Source: Bosea sp. OAE506 (lineage in GTDB: Bacteria > Pseudomonadota > Alphaproteobacteria > Rhizobiales > Beijerinckiaceae). Taken from it: DNA of 64,000 nucleotides. The notes under the pieces were generated by a model that had not been told where the DNA came from, ran no database searches, and worked only from the letters and a program-made list of their open reading frames with translations. The stretch covers positions 4,775,001 through 4,839,000 of the forward strand of contig NZ_JBEPOB010000001.1 in NCBI RefSeq assembly GCF_040546595.1. Direction: 5' to 3'. Below, one piece after another: positions 50,932 to 59,095 of the stretch. The first letter of the stretch is position 1. Each line of letters begins with the position of its first letter. Position numbers and translations under genes: made by a program.

Positions 50932-51555
50932 TCAAGCCGGTGGCAGGGTGGCGAAAAGCCGCTCGGCCTCGTCCAGATCCTCGGGCCTGTTGGCGTTGAA
51001 GAAGGGATCGACCGGATCGACCGGCCACTCCGCGCTGGCGCAGCCATGGCGGGCGGTCCAGCGGTCGATCTTGCGCTCGTCCTCGACCGTCAGCGCGTGA
51101 CGCAAATCCGCGCGCAACGACACTGGCCAGAGCCCGATCACCGGATGCGTCCAGCCGCCGGACGCCGCGCAGGCGAGCGGGACGTTCTCCGCCTCCCGCG
51201 CCGCATGGAGGCGGGCGACGAGATCACGCGGGATGAAGGGCGTGTCAGCGGCGACGCTCAGGAGCCATTCGGTCTCGGGCCGATGGGCCGCCATCCAGTC
51301 GAGCCCGGCGAGGATGCCGGCGAGCGGCCCGGCGAAATCGGGCACGCTGTCGGCGACCACCGGCAGGCCGTAATCCGCGAAGCGGGCGGGATCGCCATTG
51401 GCGTTGACCAGCAGGCGATCGCATTGGGGCGCCAGGCGCTCGATGACATGGGCGAGAATGCTGCGGCCCGCGATGGTCCGCAGCGGCTTGTCACCGCCGC
51501 CCATGCGGCGCGCGAGGCCGCCGGCGAGGAGGAGGCCGAGGGTGGGGGGCATCAC
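50932..51555 (-). CDS. mobA: Molybdenum cofactor guanylyltransferase MobA
   Basis: 207 residues. The nucleotidyltransferase signature [18 protein letters not shown] near residues 7-24 binds GTP, and [16 protein letters not shown] near 100 carries the metal-binding Asp. It attaches GMP to molybdopterin, making the MGD cofactor needed by formate dehydrogenase. Its ATG overlaps the stop of the PH-like gene (ATGA), placing it in an operon with DUF2478 and fdhD. Confidence 0.94.
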   Translation of the reverse strand: MMPPTLGLLLAGGLARRMGGGDKPLRTIAGRSILAHVIERLAPQCDRLLVNANGDPARFADYGLPVVADSVPDFAGPLAGILAGLDWMAAHRPETEWLLSVAADTPFIPRDLVARLHAAREAENVPLACAASGGWTHPVIGLWPVSLRADLRHALTVEDERKIDRWTARHGCASAEWPVDPVDPFFNANRPEDLDEAERLFATLPPA

Positions 51556-52103
51556 GACGCAATTCCCTGCAGGCGACGCATTTCCTGGGCGACAGCCTCG
51601 GCATCGGCGATGCCGATGAAGCGGTCCCTGATCATGTCAGGACCGCTGTCACTGGGAGGCGCCGGTCGATCCAGAAAAATGACGCTTCCAATCGGCTTAC
51701 CGCTGTTTTCAACCTCGACCGAGCGGATCGCAGCGAGACGAGCATCTGTCACTGCGCTTCCTTCCACGATGATCGCTCGGCGGTCGGTCAGGAGGTACGT
51801 CAGCTCCCTCGCGCGCCGAAATCGAACTGCCGGCCAGCTCATAGCAAGCACACCGCACGCTGCGAGGAACGCGCAGAACACCGGAACGACCATGCCGACG
51901 CCACTCCAGCGTCCTTCCCGAAAGGATTGAGCTGCAATAAGCCCCGCAACAACAATCCCCCCTGAGCCAACCAGCAGCGCCACCCACGCCTGTCTCTGAC
52001 CGTAGCGCCAAGGATCAGGCCGACCCCACCAGATTGCCTGCTCGCCGGGATCAAGCAAATGCGTGGGACACGGCAAATCCGCTCGGGGCGCAAGGCGGTT
52101 CAA
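51552..52103 (-). CDS. PH-like domain membrane protein inserted between fdhD and mobA
   Basis: 183 residues from a TTG at 52103 that overlaps the fdhD stop as TTGA; no ATG is available in the N-terminal part. After [19 protein letters not shown] come two membrane helices ([18 protein letters not shown] and [17 protein letters not shown]), then a bacterial PH-like domain with [18 protein letters not shown]. The role is unknown. Third-codon GC is visibly lower than in fdhD and mobA, which suggests later insertion into the operon. It ends overlapping mobA. Confidence 0.7.
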   Translation of the reverse strand: MNRLAPRADLPCPTHLLDPGEQAIWWGRPDPWRYGQRQAWVALLVGSGGIVVAGLIAAQSFREGRWSGVGMVVPVFCAFLAACGVLAMSWPAVRFRRARELTYLLTDRRAIIVEGSAVTDARLAAIRSVEVENSGKPIGSVIFLDRPAPPSDSGPDMIRDRFIGIADAEAVAQEMRRLQGIAS

Positions 52104-52993
52104 TCGTCGCCCCCCGCCCCCTTGCGGCGGCTTTTCCCGCCCTCTTCCTCGACCGTGTCCGGGTCCTGGTCGAAGACGATGTTCTGCTCGCCGGCGAGCG
52201 CGACGAAGCGCTTGCCGCGAGCCCGGCCGATCAGGGTGAGGCCTGCCTTGCGCGCCAGTTCGACGCCCCATTCGGTGAAGCCCGAGCGCGAGACCAGAAC
52301 GGGGATGCCCATGCGAACGGTCTTGATCACCATCTCGGAGGTCAGGCGGCCAGTGGTGTAAAAGATCATCTTCGCAGGATCGACATTGTGCCGGAACATC
52401 CAGCCGGCGACCTTGTCGACGGCGTTGTGGCGGCCGACATCCTCCATATAGACCAAGGGCCTGTCGCCTTCGCAGAGCACGCAGCCATGGATGGCGCCGG
52501 CCTCGAGATAGAGCGAGGGCGTGGTGTTGATCTTCTTCGTCAGCGCATAGAGCCAGCTGGTGCGAAGTTCCGCCTTGGGCAGTTCGATCTCGTCGATCGC
52601 TTCCATCAGGTCGCCGAAGGCGGTGCCCTGGGCGCAGCCCGAGGTCAGCGTCTTCTTCTTCAGCTTCTCCTCGAAATTGGTGCGCTCCGGCGTGCGGACG
52701 ACCACGACCTCGAGCTCCTCGTCATAATCGACGGCATCGACCACATCGCCGCGCTTGAGCATGTTCTGGTTCAGGAGATAGCCCAGCGCCAGCGCGTCGG
52801 GATGGTCGCCGATCGTCATCATCGTGACGATCTCCTGGGCGTTGAGATAGAGCGTCAGCGCGCGCTCGGTGACGACGCGGGTCTCGACGGTCGCGCCGGT
52901 CTGGTCGATGCCGGAGACGGTGGCGCCGAGGCGGGACGCCTGAGGGTCGGGCCTCACGAGGTAATCGTCGAGGAAGCTCATATCCTGTGGCAT
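52100..52993 (-). CDS. fdhD: Formate dehydrogenase accessory sulfurtransferase FdhD
   Basis: 297 residues from the ATG at 52993 (GGAGG 6 bases upstream). FdhD transfers sulfur to the molybdenum cofactor of formate dehydrogenase, a step essential for activity. Recognisable segments are TVETRVVTERALTLYLNAQEIVTMM, GYLLNQNM, and the C-terminal GDRPLVYMEDVGRHNAVDKVAG and SGRLTSEMV-like stretch. The sulfur-accepting loop, Cys-x-x-Cys in E. coli, reads TLTSGCAQGTAFGD with a single Cys. It is 13 bp after DUF2478. Confidence 0.94.
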   Translation of the reverse strand: MPQDMSFLDDYLVRPDPQASRLGATVSGIDQTGATVETRVVTERALTLYLNAQEIVTMMTIGDHPDALALGYLLNQNMLKRGDVVDAVDYDEELEVVVVRTPERTNFEEKLKKKTLTSGCAQGTAFGDLMEAIDEIELPKAELRTSWLYALTKKINTTPSLYLEAGAIHGCVLCEGDRPLVYMEDVGRHNAVDKVAGWMFRHNVDPAKMIFYTTGRLTSEMVIKTVRMGIPVLVSRSGFTEWGVELARKAGLTLIGRARGKRFVALAGEQNIVFDQDPDTVEEEGGKSRRKGAGGDD

Positions 52994-53006
52994 CCCGCCC
53001 CTCCGC

Positions 53007-53519
53007 TCAGGCGGCCACGCGCGCGACGCCGAGCCCCCAGGCCTCGACCGCCTCGGCCTGAGCCGGCAGCTCCGACCAGTCCTCTCCCGCAAAGTCGCGG
53101 AATGCGGGCAGCATGTCGCGCCGGACAGCGATCAGGACAGGCAGGCCCGCGAGCAGCGCCGCGGCGATTTCCTGCCGCAACCCCTGGCCCAGCACCTCCT
53201 GCCGGCCGAACTTGTTGACGATGACGAGATCGGTCTCGCCCGCCAGCGCCGCGCCCAGCGCACCGCCGGCGGCCGCGAGCCCGCCTGCGTCGAGCCGACA
53301 GCCGGTCGCGCCGGCGCCACGGTTCTCGCTGATCGGGAAACGCGCGCCGCTGGCGAGATCCTCGAGCTCCATCGAGAGGCAGCCGCTGTCGCAGGCGCCG
53401 TCATTGTGCTGGACGACGCCGCCGAGACGTAAGCCCCGCGCCTTCAGCCGCTGGGCGGTGTCGGCCATGAACCGATCGATGGGGAAACCCGACGAATAGG
53501 GAATGACGGCCATCAGCAT
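53007..53519 (-). CDS. DUF2478 protein, molybdenum-linked NTPase-like
   Basis: 170 residues from the ATG at 53519 (AAGAGG 5 bases upstream); an ATG 6 bases further in is an alternative. The start MAVIPYSSGFPIDRFMADTAQRLKARGLRL matches the DUF2478 family, often found with molybdate transport or cofactor genes. LVIVNKFGRQE is a Walker-B/NKxG-like segment. CDSGCLSMELEDLASG carries two Cys. It starts the DUF2478-fdhD-PH-mobA operon. A role in molybdenum handling is inferred from context. Confidence 0.82.
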   Translation of the reverse strand: MLMAVIPYSSGFPIDRFMADTAQRLKARGLRLGGVVQHNDGACDSGCLSMELEDLASGARFPISENRGAGATGCRLDAGGLAAAGGALGAALAGETDLVIVNKFGRQEVLGQGLRQEIAAALLAGLPVLIAVRRDMLPAFRDFAGEDWSELPAQAEAVEAWGLGVARVAA

Positions 53520-53707
53520 CAGGACCTCTTCCCATGAAAAGGGGGCTGCCACCAGTGGACATTCGCCGCAGGGGAAGCGGACGCCTCGCGGCGAGAAGCG
53601 GACCCAGTGTTGCGCCGGCCCTACAGTCTCGCCCGCTGGGGACGGCTACGGTTGAGGCACATCCTCCCGGCGCTCTCCGGCAGAGGCTCTCCCTCGGTTC
53701 GCGTTCC

Positions 53708-54949
53708 ATGCCCCGTCACCTCGCCCCACCCCCGCTCGACCCGGCTGCCGACGCCGCGCTGCTGCTGCGCCGCATCGCCTTCGGCACGCTCGCGTTGCTG
53801 CTGCCGATCGCCTCGCTGGTCTCGCGCCGCGCCGCGGTCGTGCTGGCGCCGATCGGCGTGGTGCTGCTGGTGATCGCGGCGCTGATCGAGGACCCGCGTG
53901 CGTTCGCGACGATGTTCCGCCGCTCGCTGCTGAGCCTGCCGGCGTTGATGCTGGTCGGCCTCGTCGGCTGGGCCGTGCTCTCGCTGGTCTGGAGCCCCTA
54001 CACGGTCTCGGCGACCGAGAAGGCGGCCAATCTCGTGCTGGCCGTCCTGCTCGGCTTCCTCGGCAATGCGGCCCTGCCCGAGCGGATGCGTGCCTCGAAC
54101 CTGAACCTGGCCCCGCTGGGCGCGGGCGTGGCCGGCGCCTTCGCTCTGGCGCTGATCGTCGTGGCCGCGCTGCGCCATGCCGAGGCGGAAGCGGGCAGCG
54201 TCGAGCGCGGCATCAGCGTGATCCTGATCATGGCCTGGCCCGCCCTGGCCTGGCTCCTGTCGCGCGAGCGGGGCCTGAGCGCGGTCGGGCTAGCGGTCGT
54301 GGTCGGGCTGCTCTCGCTGACCCGTTTCGAGGATGGCGAGGCCGTCGCGATGATCTGCGGCGCCGTCGCCTTCGGCGCGGTCAGCGCCAGCCGCGAGAAG
54401 GCCTCGGCCCTGATCGCGGCAGCGATCGCCGGGCTGATGCTGCTGGCGCCGATCCTGCCCTTCCTGCTGATTCCGATCGCCGCGCGGCTGCCGGAGAGCG
54501 GGATCGTCCAGTCGCTCGCGACCTGGGCCGATGTCGTCAGCGGCGCACCGATCCAGCTCGTCACCGGCCATGGACTCGACACCGTGCTGCGCGGGCGCCT
54601 GACCGGCGCACTGCCGCCCGCGACCCCGACGACGCTGCTCTTCGAGACCTGGTACGAGCTCGGCCTCGTCGGCGCGGGCGCCGCCGCCTTCTGCCTCTAT
54701 GTCGCGATCCGGGCCGCAGGGCGGATGCCGAGCGCGCTCGCGGCCGGCGGTGTCGCGGCCTTCACCACGGCGTTCGCTCTTTCGGCACTCGGCTTTGCGA
54801 CACTGCAGCCCTGGTGGCTGATGACGCTGACCGCGGTCGTGCTGATGTTCGGTGCCATCGCGCGCGGCCAGTACCGCACGGACCGGCCCGTCGCGCCGCT
54901 GCTCAAGCCCGCCGGCACGACGCGCCCGAAGGCCGGCACGTCCGCCTGA
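53708..54949 (+). CDS. O-antigen ligase-like polytopic membrane protein
   Basis: 413 residues from the ATG at 53708; the frame is open further upstream but without similarity. About ten hydrophobic segments are present, with a larger loop near residues 275-320 (RLPESGIVQSLATWADVVSG, ITGHGLDTVLRG-like region) typical of Wzy/WaaL ligases, which use a His/Arg in that loop. It probably acts at the periplasmic face on surface polysaccharide. No other polysaccharide gene is near, so the substrate is open. It is divergent from the DUF2478 operon. Confidence 0.78.
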   Translation: MPRHLAPPPLDPAADAALLLRRIAFGTLALLLPIASLVSRRAAVVLAPIGVVLLVIAALIEDPRAFATMFRRSLLSLPALMLVGLVGWAVLSLVWSPYTVSATEKAANLVLAVLLGFLGNAALPERMRASNLNLAPLGAGVAGAFALALIVVAALRHAEAEAGSVERGISVILIMAWPALAWLLSRERGLSAVGLAVVVGLLSLTRFEDGEAVAMICGAVAFGAVSASREKASALIAAAIAGLMLLAPILPFLLIPIAARLPESGIVQSLATWADVVSGAPIQLVTGHGLDTVLRGRLTGALPPATPTTLLFETWYELGLVGAGAAAFCLYVAIRAAGRMPSALAAGGVAAFTTAFALSALGFATLQPWWLMTLTAVVLMFGAIARGQYRTDRPVAPLLKPAGTTRPKAGTSA

Positions 54950-54955
54950 TCGCGA

Positions 54956-55957
54956 TCAGGCTGCCGCCTCGCGCGCGGCCTGCACGGCATGGCAGGCCAC
55001 GCCGTCGATCACGGGCGGGTTCTCCACCCGGCAACGATCGAAGACGAGCGGGCAGCGTGGGTGGAAGGTGCAGCCCGAAGGCGGCGCGATCGGGTTCGGG
55101 ATCTCGCCCTTCACCGATTGGCGGACCTTGCCGACCATCGCCACGTCGGGCACCGCGTCCAGCAGCATGCGCGTATAAGGGTGGCGCGGCGCGGCGAAGA
55201 GCTGCCGCCCTTCCGACACCTCGACGAGGCGGCCGAGATACATCACGCCGATGCGGCTTGCCATGTGCCGGACCACGGCGAGGTTGTGCGAGATGAAAAG
55301 ATAGGTCAGCCCCAGCCGCTCCTGCAGGTCGCGCATCAGGTTCAGGATCTGGGCCTGGACCGAGACGTCGAGCGCCGAGGTCGGCTCGTCGCAGACGATG
55401 AACTCGGCGTCCGAGGCGAGCGCGCGGGCGATCGCGATGCGCTGGCGCTGGCCGCCTGAAAACTCGTGCGGGAATTTCGTGCGGTCGTCGGGGTGCAGGC
55501 CGACCAGCGTCAGCAATTCGCCGACGCGGTCGGTGATCGCGGCCTCGCCCTCGATCAGGCTGAAGGCGCGGATCGGCTCGGCGATGATGCGCCCGACGCG
55601 CCAGCGCGGATTGAGCGAGGCGTAGGGATCCTGGAAGATCATCTGGATGCGCCGGCGCAGACGCTGGCGCTCATCGGCCGCGGCCGCATCGCTCATCGAG
55701 ACGCCGTCGATCGTGACCGTGCCGGCCGAGGGAGGCAGCAGGCCGACGACCATGCGAGCCACGGTCGATTTGCCCGAGCCGGATTCGCCGACGAGCGCGA
55801 AGGTCTCGCCCTTGCGGATGTCGAAGGAAACGCCGTCGACCGCCTTCAGGAACTGGCGCGGCGCGCGCTCGATGACGCGGTTGAGCCAGGGCTTCGAGAC
55901 GTCGAAGACGCGCTTCAGGTCGCGGACCTCGACCAGCGCGGCGGGATCGGCGGTCAT
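54956..55957 (-). CDS. Peptide ABC transporter ATP-binding protein (DppF/OppF-type)
   Basis: 333 residues from the ATG at 55957, which overlaps the upstream stop (ATGA). Walker A is GESGSGKSTVARM near 65, the signature is HEFSGGQRQRIAIARAL near 165, and Walker B is EFIVCDEPTSALDV near 185. The C-terminal extension HPRCPLVFDRCRVENPP is the oligopeptide-transporter ATPase Cys motif. It energises peptide import with its partner ATPase. It is the last gene of the transporter operon, ending 6 bp from the O-antigen-ligase-like stop. Confidence 0.95.
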   Translation of the reverse strand: MTADPAALVEVRDLKRVFDVSKPWLNRVIERAPRQFLKAVDGVSFDIRKGETFALVGESGSGKSTVARMVVGLLPPSAGTVTIDGVSMSDAAAADERQRLRRRIQMIFQDPYASLNPRWRVGRIIAEPIRAFSLIEGEAAITDRVGELLTLVGLHPDDRTKFPHEFSGGQRQRIAIARALASDAEFIVCDEPTSALDVSVQAQILNLMRDLQERLGLTYLFISHNLAVVRHMASRIGVMYLGRLVEVSEGRQLFAAPRHPYTRMLLDAVPDVAMVGKVRQSVKGEIPNPIAPPSGCTFHPRCPLVFDRCRVENPPVIDGVACHAVQAAREAAA

Positions 55958-56964
55958 GCGGCGACCTCGCTTTCGGTGGGCGTGTCGTAGAGATGGCAGG
56001 CGACCTTGCGGCTGCCGACCGCAATCAGTTCCGGCCGCTCGGTCCGGCAACGGTCGAAGGCCTGGGCACAGCGCGGGTTGAAGGCGCAGCCGGGCGGGAT
56101 GGCCGAGAGCCGCGGCATAGAGCCAGGGATCTGCACGAGCCGCGTGGTCTCGCCCTCGAGCGAAGGGATCGCCCCCATCAACCCCTTCGCATAGGGGTGG
56201 AGCGGCTCCTTCACAACGTCGCGCACGGGGCCGATCTCGGCGATGCGCCCGGCATACATCACCGCGACGCGATCGGCCGTCTCGGCGATGACGCCCATGT
56301 CGTGGGTGACGAGCATGACCGAGGTGCCGCGCTCCCGGCAGAGCGCCTTGATCAACGCGATGATCTGCGCCTGCACGGAGACGTCGAGCGCGGTGGTCGG
56401 CTCGTCGGCGATGATGAACTCGGGCTCGGCGCAGAGCGCGAGTGCGATGACGACACGCTGACGCATGCCGCCGGAGAATTCGTGCGGGTAGCTGTCGATG
56501 CGCTTTTCGGGGGCGGGGATGCCGACCTCGTCGAGCAGAGCGATGGCGCGGGCGCGGGCCTGGGCGGCATCGAGGTCGGTGTGGACGCGGATCGTCTCGA
56601 TCAGCTGCTCGCTGATCCGGTAGAGCGGGTTCAAGCTGGTTAGCGGATCCTGGAAGATCATGCCGATGCGCTTGCCGCGGACCTTGCGCATCGCCTCATC
56701 GGGCAGGTTGTCGATGCGCTCGCCCGACAGCCGAACCTCGCCGCCGGCGATACGGCCTGGCGGGTCGATCAGGCCGATGATGGCCGAGCCGGTGACGGAT
56801 TTGCCGGCCCCGGATTCGCCGACGACGCCCAGCACCTCGCCGCGCGCGACGTCGAAGGAGATGCGGTCGAGCGCGCGCAGCGTGCCGCGGCGGGTGACGA
56901 ACTCGACCGTGAGGTCACGGACGGAGAGGATGGGGGCGGCGTCTTCAGGCGGCATCGCGCTCAT
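55954..56964 (-). CDS. Peptide ABC transporter ATP-binding protein (DppD/OppD-type)
   Basis: 336 residues from the ATG at 56964, overlapping the permease stop. Walker A is GESGAGKSVTGSAI near 50, the signature is HEFSGGMRQRVVIALAL near 165, and Walker B is EFIIADEPTTALDV near 185. The C-terminal NPRCAQAFDRCRTERP is typical of the family. The open frame extends further upstream into the permease gene but without similarity. It forms a heterodimer with the DppF-type ATPase. Confidence 0.95.
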   Translation of the reverse strand: MSAMPPEDAAPILSVRDLTVEFVTRRGTLRALDRISFDVARGEVLGVVGESGAGKSVTGSAIIGLIDPPGRIAGGEVRLSGERIDNLPDEAMRKVRGKRIGMIFQDPLTSLNPLYRISEQLIETIRVHTDLDAAQARARAIALLDEVGIPAPEKRIDSYPHEFSGGMRQRVVIALALCAEPEFIIADEPTTALDVSVQAQIIALIKALCRERGTSVMLVTHDMGVIAETADRVAVMYAGRIAEIGPVRDVVKEPLHPYAKGLMGAIPSLEGETTRLVQIPGSMPRLSAIPPGCAFNPRCAQAFDRCRTERPELIAVGSRKVACHLYDTPTESEVAA

Positions 56965-57905
56965 CTCAGCTTCGGGTTGAGCGCGTCGCGCAGCCAGTCG
57001 CCGAACAGGTTGATCGACAGAGCGAGCAGGACCAGCACCAGCGAGGGAAACAGCAGGATCCACCACTCGCCAGAGAATAGATATTGCTGGCCGAAGCGGA
57101 TCAGCGTGCCGAGCGAGGGCTGGGTCGGCGGCATACCGACGCCGAGGAAGGAGAGCGTCGCCTCCTCGATGACGGCGAGCGCCAGATTGATCGTGGCGAT
57201 CACCAGCACGGGCCCGGCGACATTGGGCAGGACGTGCTTGAGCATCACCGGCCAAGCCTTGAGCCCGATCAGCCGGGCCGCATCGACATAGACCTTGTTC
57301 TTCTCGACCAGCGTCGAGCCGCGCACGGTGCGGGCATATTGCGCCCAGTTCGACAGGCCGATGGCGACGACGAGGACGAGCAGCGTCATCTGCTCCTGCA
57401 GCGCCGGCGGAATCAGGCCGCGGGCCACGCCGAAGACCAGAAGCGCAACCAGGATCGCCGGAAAGGAGAGTTGCACGTCGGCGACGCGCATGATCAGCGC
57501 CTCGGTGCGGCCGCCGACATAGCCGGCGACGAGGCCCAGGCCCACGCCGATGACGAGCGAGAACAGCACGGAGGCCGCGCCCACCAGCAGGGAGACGCGC
57601 GAGCCGTAGAGAATGGCGGAGAAGATGTCCCGACCCTGCGAATCCGAGCCCAGCCAGAAGACCTTGCCGGTAATCTCATTGGGCACCATCGGCTGCGAGA
57701 AGCCGTCCGACAGGTCGAGCGAGGCGGGGTCGAACGGGTCGTAAGGCGCGATCAGCGGCGCCGCGACCGCCGCCAGCACGAGCAGCAGCGCCAGAAGCGT
57801 CGCCACGACCGTCACCGGCGAGGAGCGGAAGGAGTAGGCGATGTCGGAATCCCAGAGCCTCGCGAGACGTCCGGGCGGCTTAGGGGAAGCTGGCATGCTG
57901 GTCAT
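56961..57905 (-). CDS. Peptide ABC transporter permease (DppC/OppC-type)
   Basis: 314 residues from the ATG at 57905. The N-terminal cytoplasmic stretch ends in the FRSSPVTVVATLL helix, followed by the OppC N-terminal domain (PYDPFDPASLDL). The coupling motif is DAARLIGLKAWPVMLKHVLPN near 215, and about six membrane helices are predicted. It starts 16 bp after the DppB-type stop. Confidence 0.93.
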   Translation of the reverse strand: MTSMPASPKPPGRLARLWDSDIAYSFRSSPVTVVATLLALLLVLAAVAAPLIAPYDPFDPASLDLSDGFSQPMVPNEITGKVFWLGSDSQGRDIFSAILYGSRVSLLVGAASVLFSLVIGVGLGLVAGYVGGRTEALIMRVADVQLSFPAILVALLVFGVARGLIPPALQEQMTLLVLVVAIGLSNWAQYARTVRGSTLVEKNKVYVDAARLIGLKAWPVMLKHVLPNVAGPVLVIATINLALAVIEEATLSFLGVGMPPTQPSLGTLIRFGQQYLFSGEWWILLFPSLVLVLLALSINLFGDWLRDALNPKLR

Positions 57906-57921
57906 GACGTGAACCTCGCTG

Positions 57922-58905
57922 TCACTTCGCCATTGCCGGATTGCCCGTCCGCAGGCGCGGATCGAGCGCGACATAGACGAGATCGACCAGGAGCGAGGTC
58001 AGCACGAAGACGAAGGCGACGAAGAGGAGATAGGCCGACATCACCGGCACATCGACGAACTGGACCGCGTTGACGAAGAGCGCCCCCAACCCCGGCCACT
58101 GGAACACCGTCTCGGTGACGATAGCGAAGGCGATGACGCCGCCGAGCTGGACGCCGGCAATGGTGATGACCGGGATCAGCGTGTTGCGCAGCGCATGGCG
58201 GAACTCGATGCGCCGTTCGGGAATGCCGCGCGCCCGGGCGAAGCGGATGAAGTCGGCCCGCATCACCTCCAGCATCTCGGAGCGGACGAGCCGCATGATC
58301 AGGGTGAGCTGCAGGAAGCCGAGGGTCAGTACGGGCAGCACCAGCGATTTCAGCCCGCTGGTCGTCAGCAAACCGGTCGTCCACCAGCCGATCGCGACCG
58401 TGTCGCCGCGGCCGAAGGAGGGCAGCCAGCGCAATTCGACGGCAAAGATGTAGATCAGGCCGATGCCGATCAGGAAGGTCGGCAGGCTGACGCCGATCAG
58501 GGAGAGCGACATCACGACATTGGCCAGCCAGCCGTCGCGCCGGATGGCGGCATAGACCCCGAGCGCGATGCCGGCGACGAAGGCGAAGATCGCCGAGAGC
58601 ACAGCGAGTTCGACCGTCGCCGGCAGCCGCTCCAGGATCAGCGTCGAGACCTTGCGGCCCTGGCGATAGGAGATGCCGAAATCACCCTGCGCCGCATCCG
58701 CGACGAAGCGGGCGAACTGCAGCGGCACGGGATCGTTGAGGCCGAGCCGCTCGGTCAGCTCGGCGCGGTCCTGCAGCGTCGCCTCCTGGCCGAGCATGTT
58801 CACGACGGGGTCGCCGACGAAGCGGAACATCGAGAAGGCGATGAAGGCGACCGCCAGCATCACGACGATGCCCTGCATCAGCGAGCGCAGGATGTAGGCG
58901 AGCAT
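57922..58905 (-). CDS. Peptide ABC transporter permease (DppB/OppB-type)
   Basis: 327 residues. The N-terminal helix LAYILRSLMQGIVVMLAVAFIAFSMF is followed by about five further helices, and the coupling motif is FIRFARARGIPERRIEFRHALRN near 225. ISYRQGRKVSTLILERLPATVELA is typical of the family's periplasmic loop. It lies 190 bp downstream of the substrate-binding protein gene, separated by a long palindromic repeat. Confidence 0.94.
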   Translation of the reverse strand: MLAYILRSLMQGIVVMLAVAFIAFSMFRFVGDPVVNMLGQEATLQDRAELTERLGLNDPVPLQFARFVADAAQGDFGISYRQGRKVSTLILERLPATVELAVLSAIFAFVAGIALGVYAAIRRDGWLANVVMSLSLIGVSLPTFLIGIGLIYIFAVELRWLPSFGRGDTVAIGWWTTGLLTTSGLKSLVLPVLTLGFLQLTLIMRLVRSEMLEVMRADFIRFARARGIPERRIEFRHALRNTLIPVITIAGVQLGGVIAFAIVTETVFQWPGLGALFVNAVQFVDVPVMSAYLLFVAFVFVLTSLLVDLVYVALDPRLRTGNPAMAK

Positions 58906-58953
58906 TGCGAGGCTACCCTCCGAAGGCGGTCGTCACGTCATTCCCACCCTCGG

Positions 58954-59063
58954 CGTCATCCCGGACGCAGCGCAGCGGAGCTCCGGGATCCATCATAGGG
59001 CTGGCCGGTGCTCTATGATGGATCCCGGAGCAGCGCCGCTGACGCGGCTTGTCCGGGATGACG
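58954..59063. repeat. Long inverted repeat between binding-protein and permease genes
   Basis: The outer arms CGTCATCCCGG (58954) and CCGGGATGACG (59053-59063) and inner arms GGGATCCATCATAG / CTATGATGGATCCC (58985-58998 and 59012-59025) pair around a short GC-rich loop. The repeat lies in the 190-bp gap of an otherwise compact operon, and could lower readthrough so that the binding protein is made in excess. It is related to the inner part of the element at 13488-13610. Confidence 0.8.
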
Positions 59064-59095
59064 GCAAGGTTCACGAAGCCAGGACGTGAAAGGGA

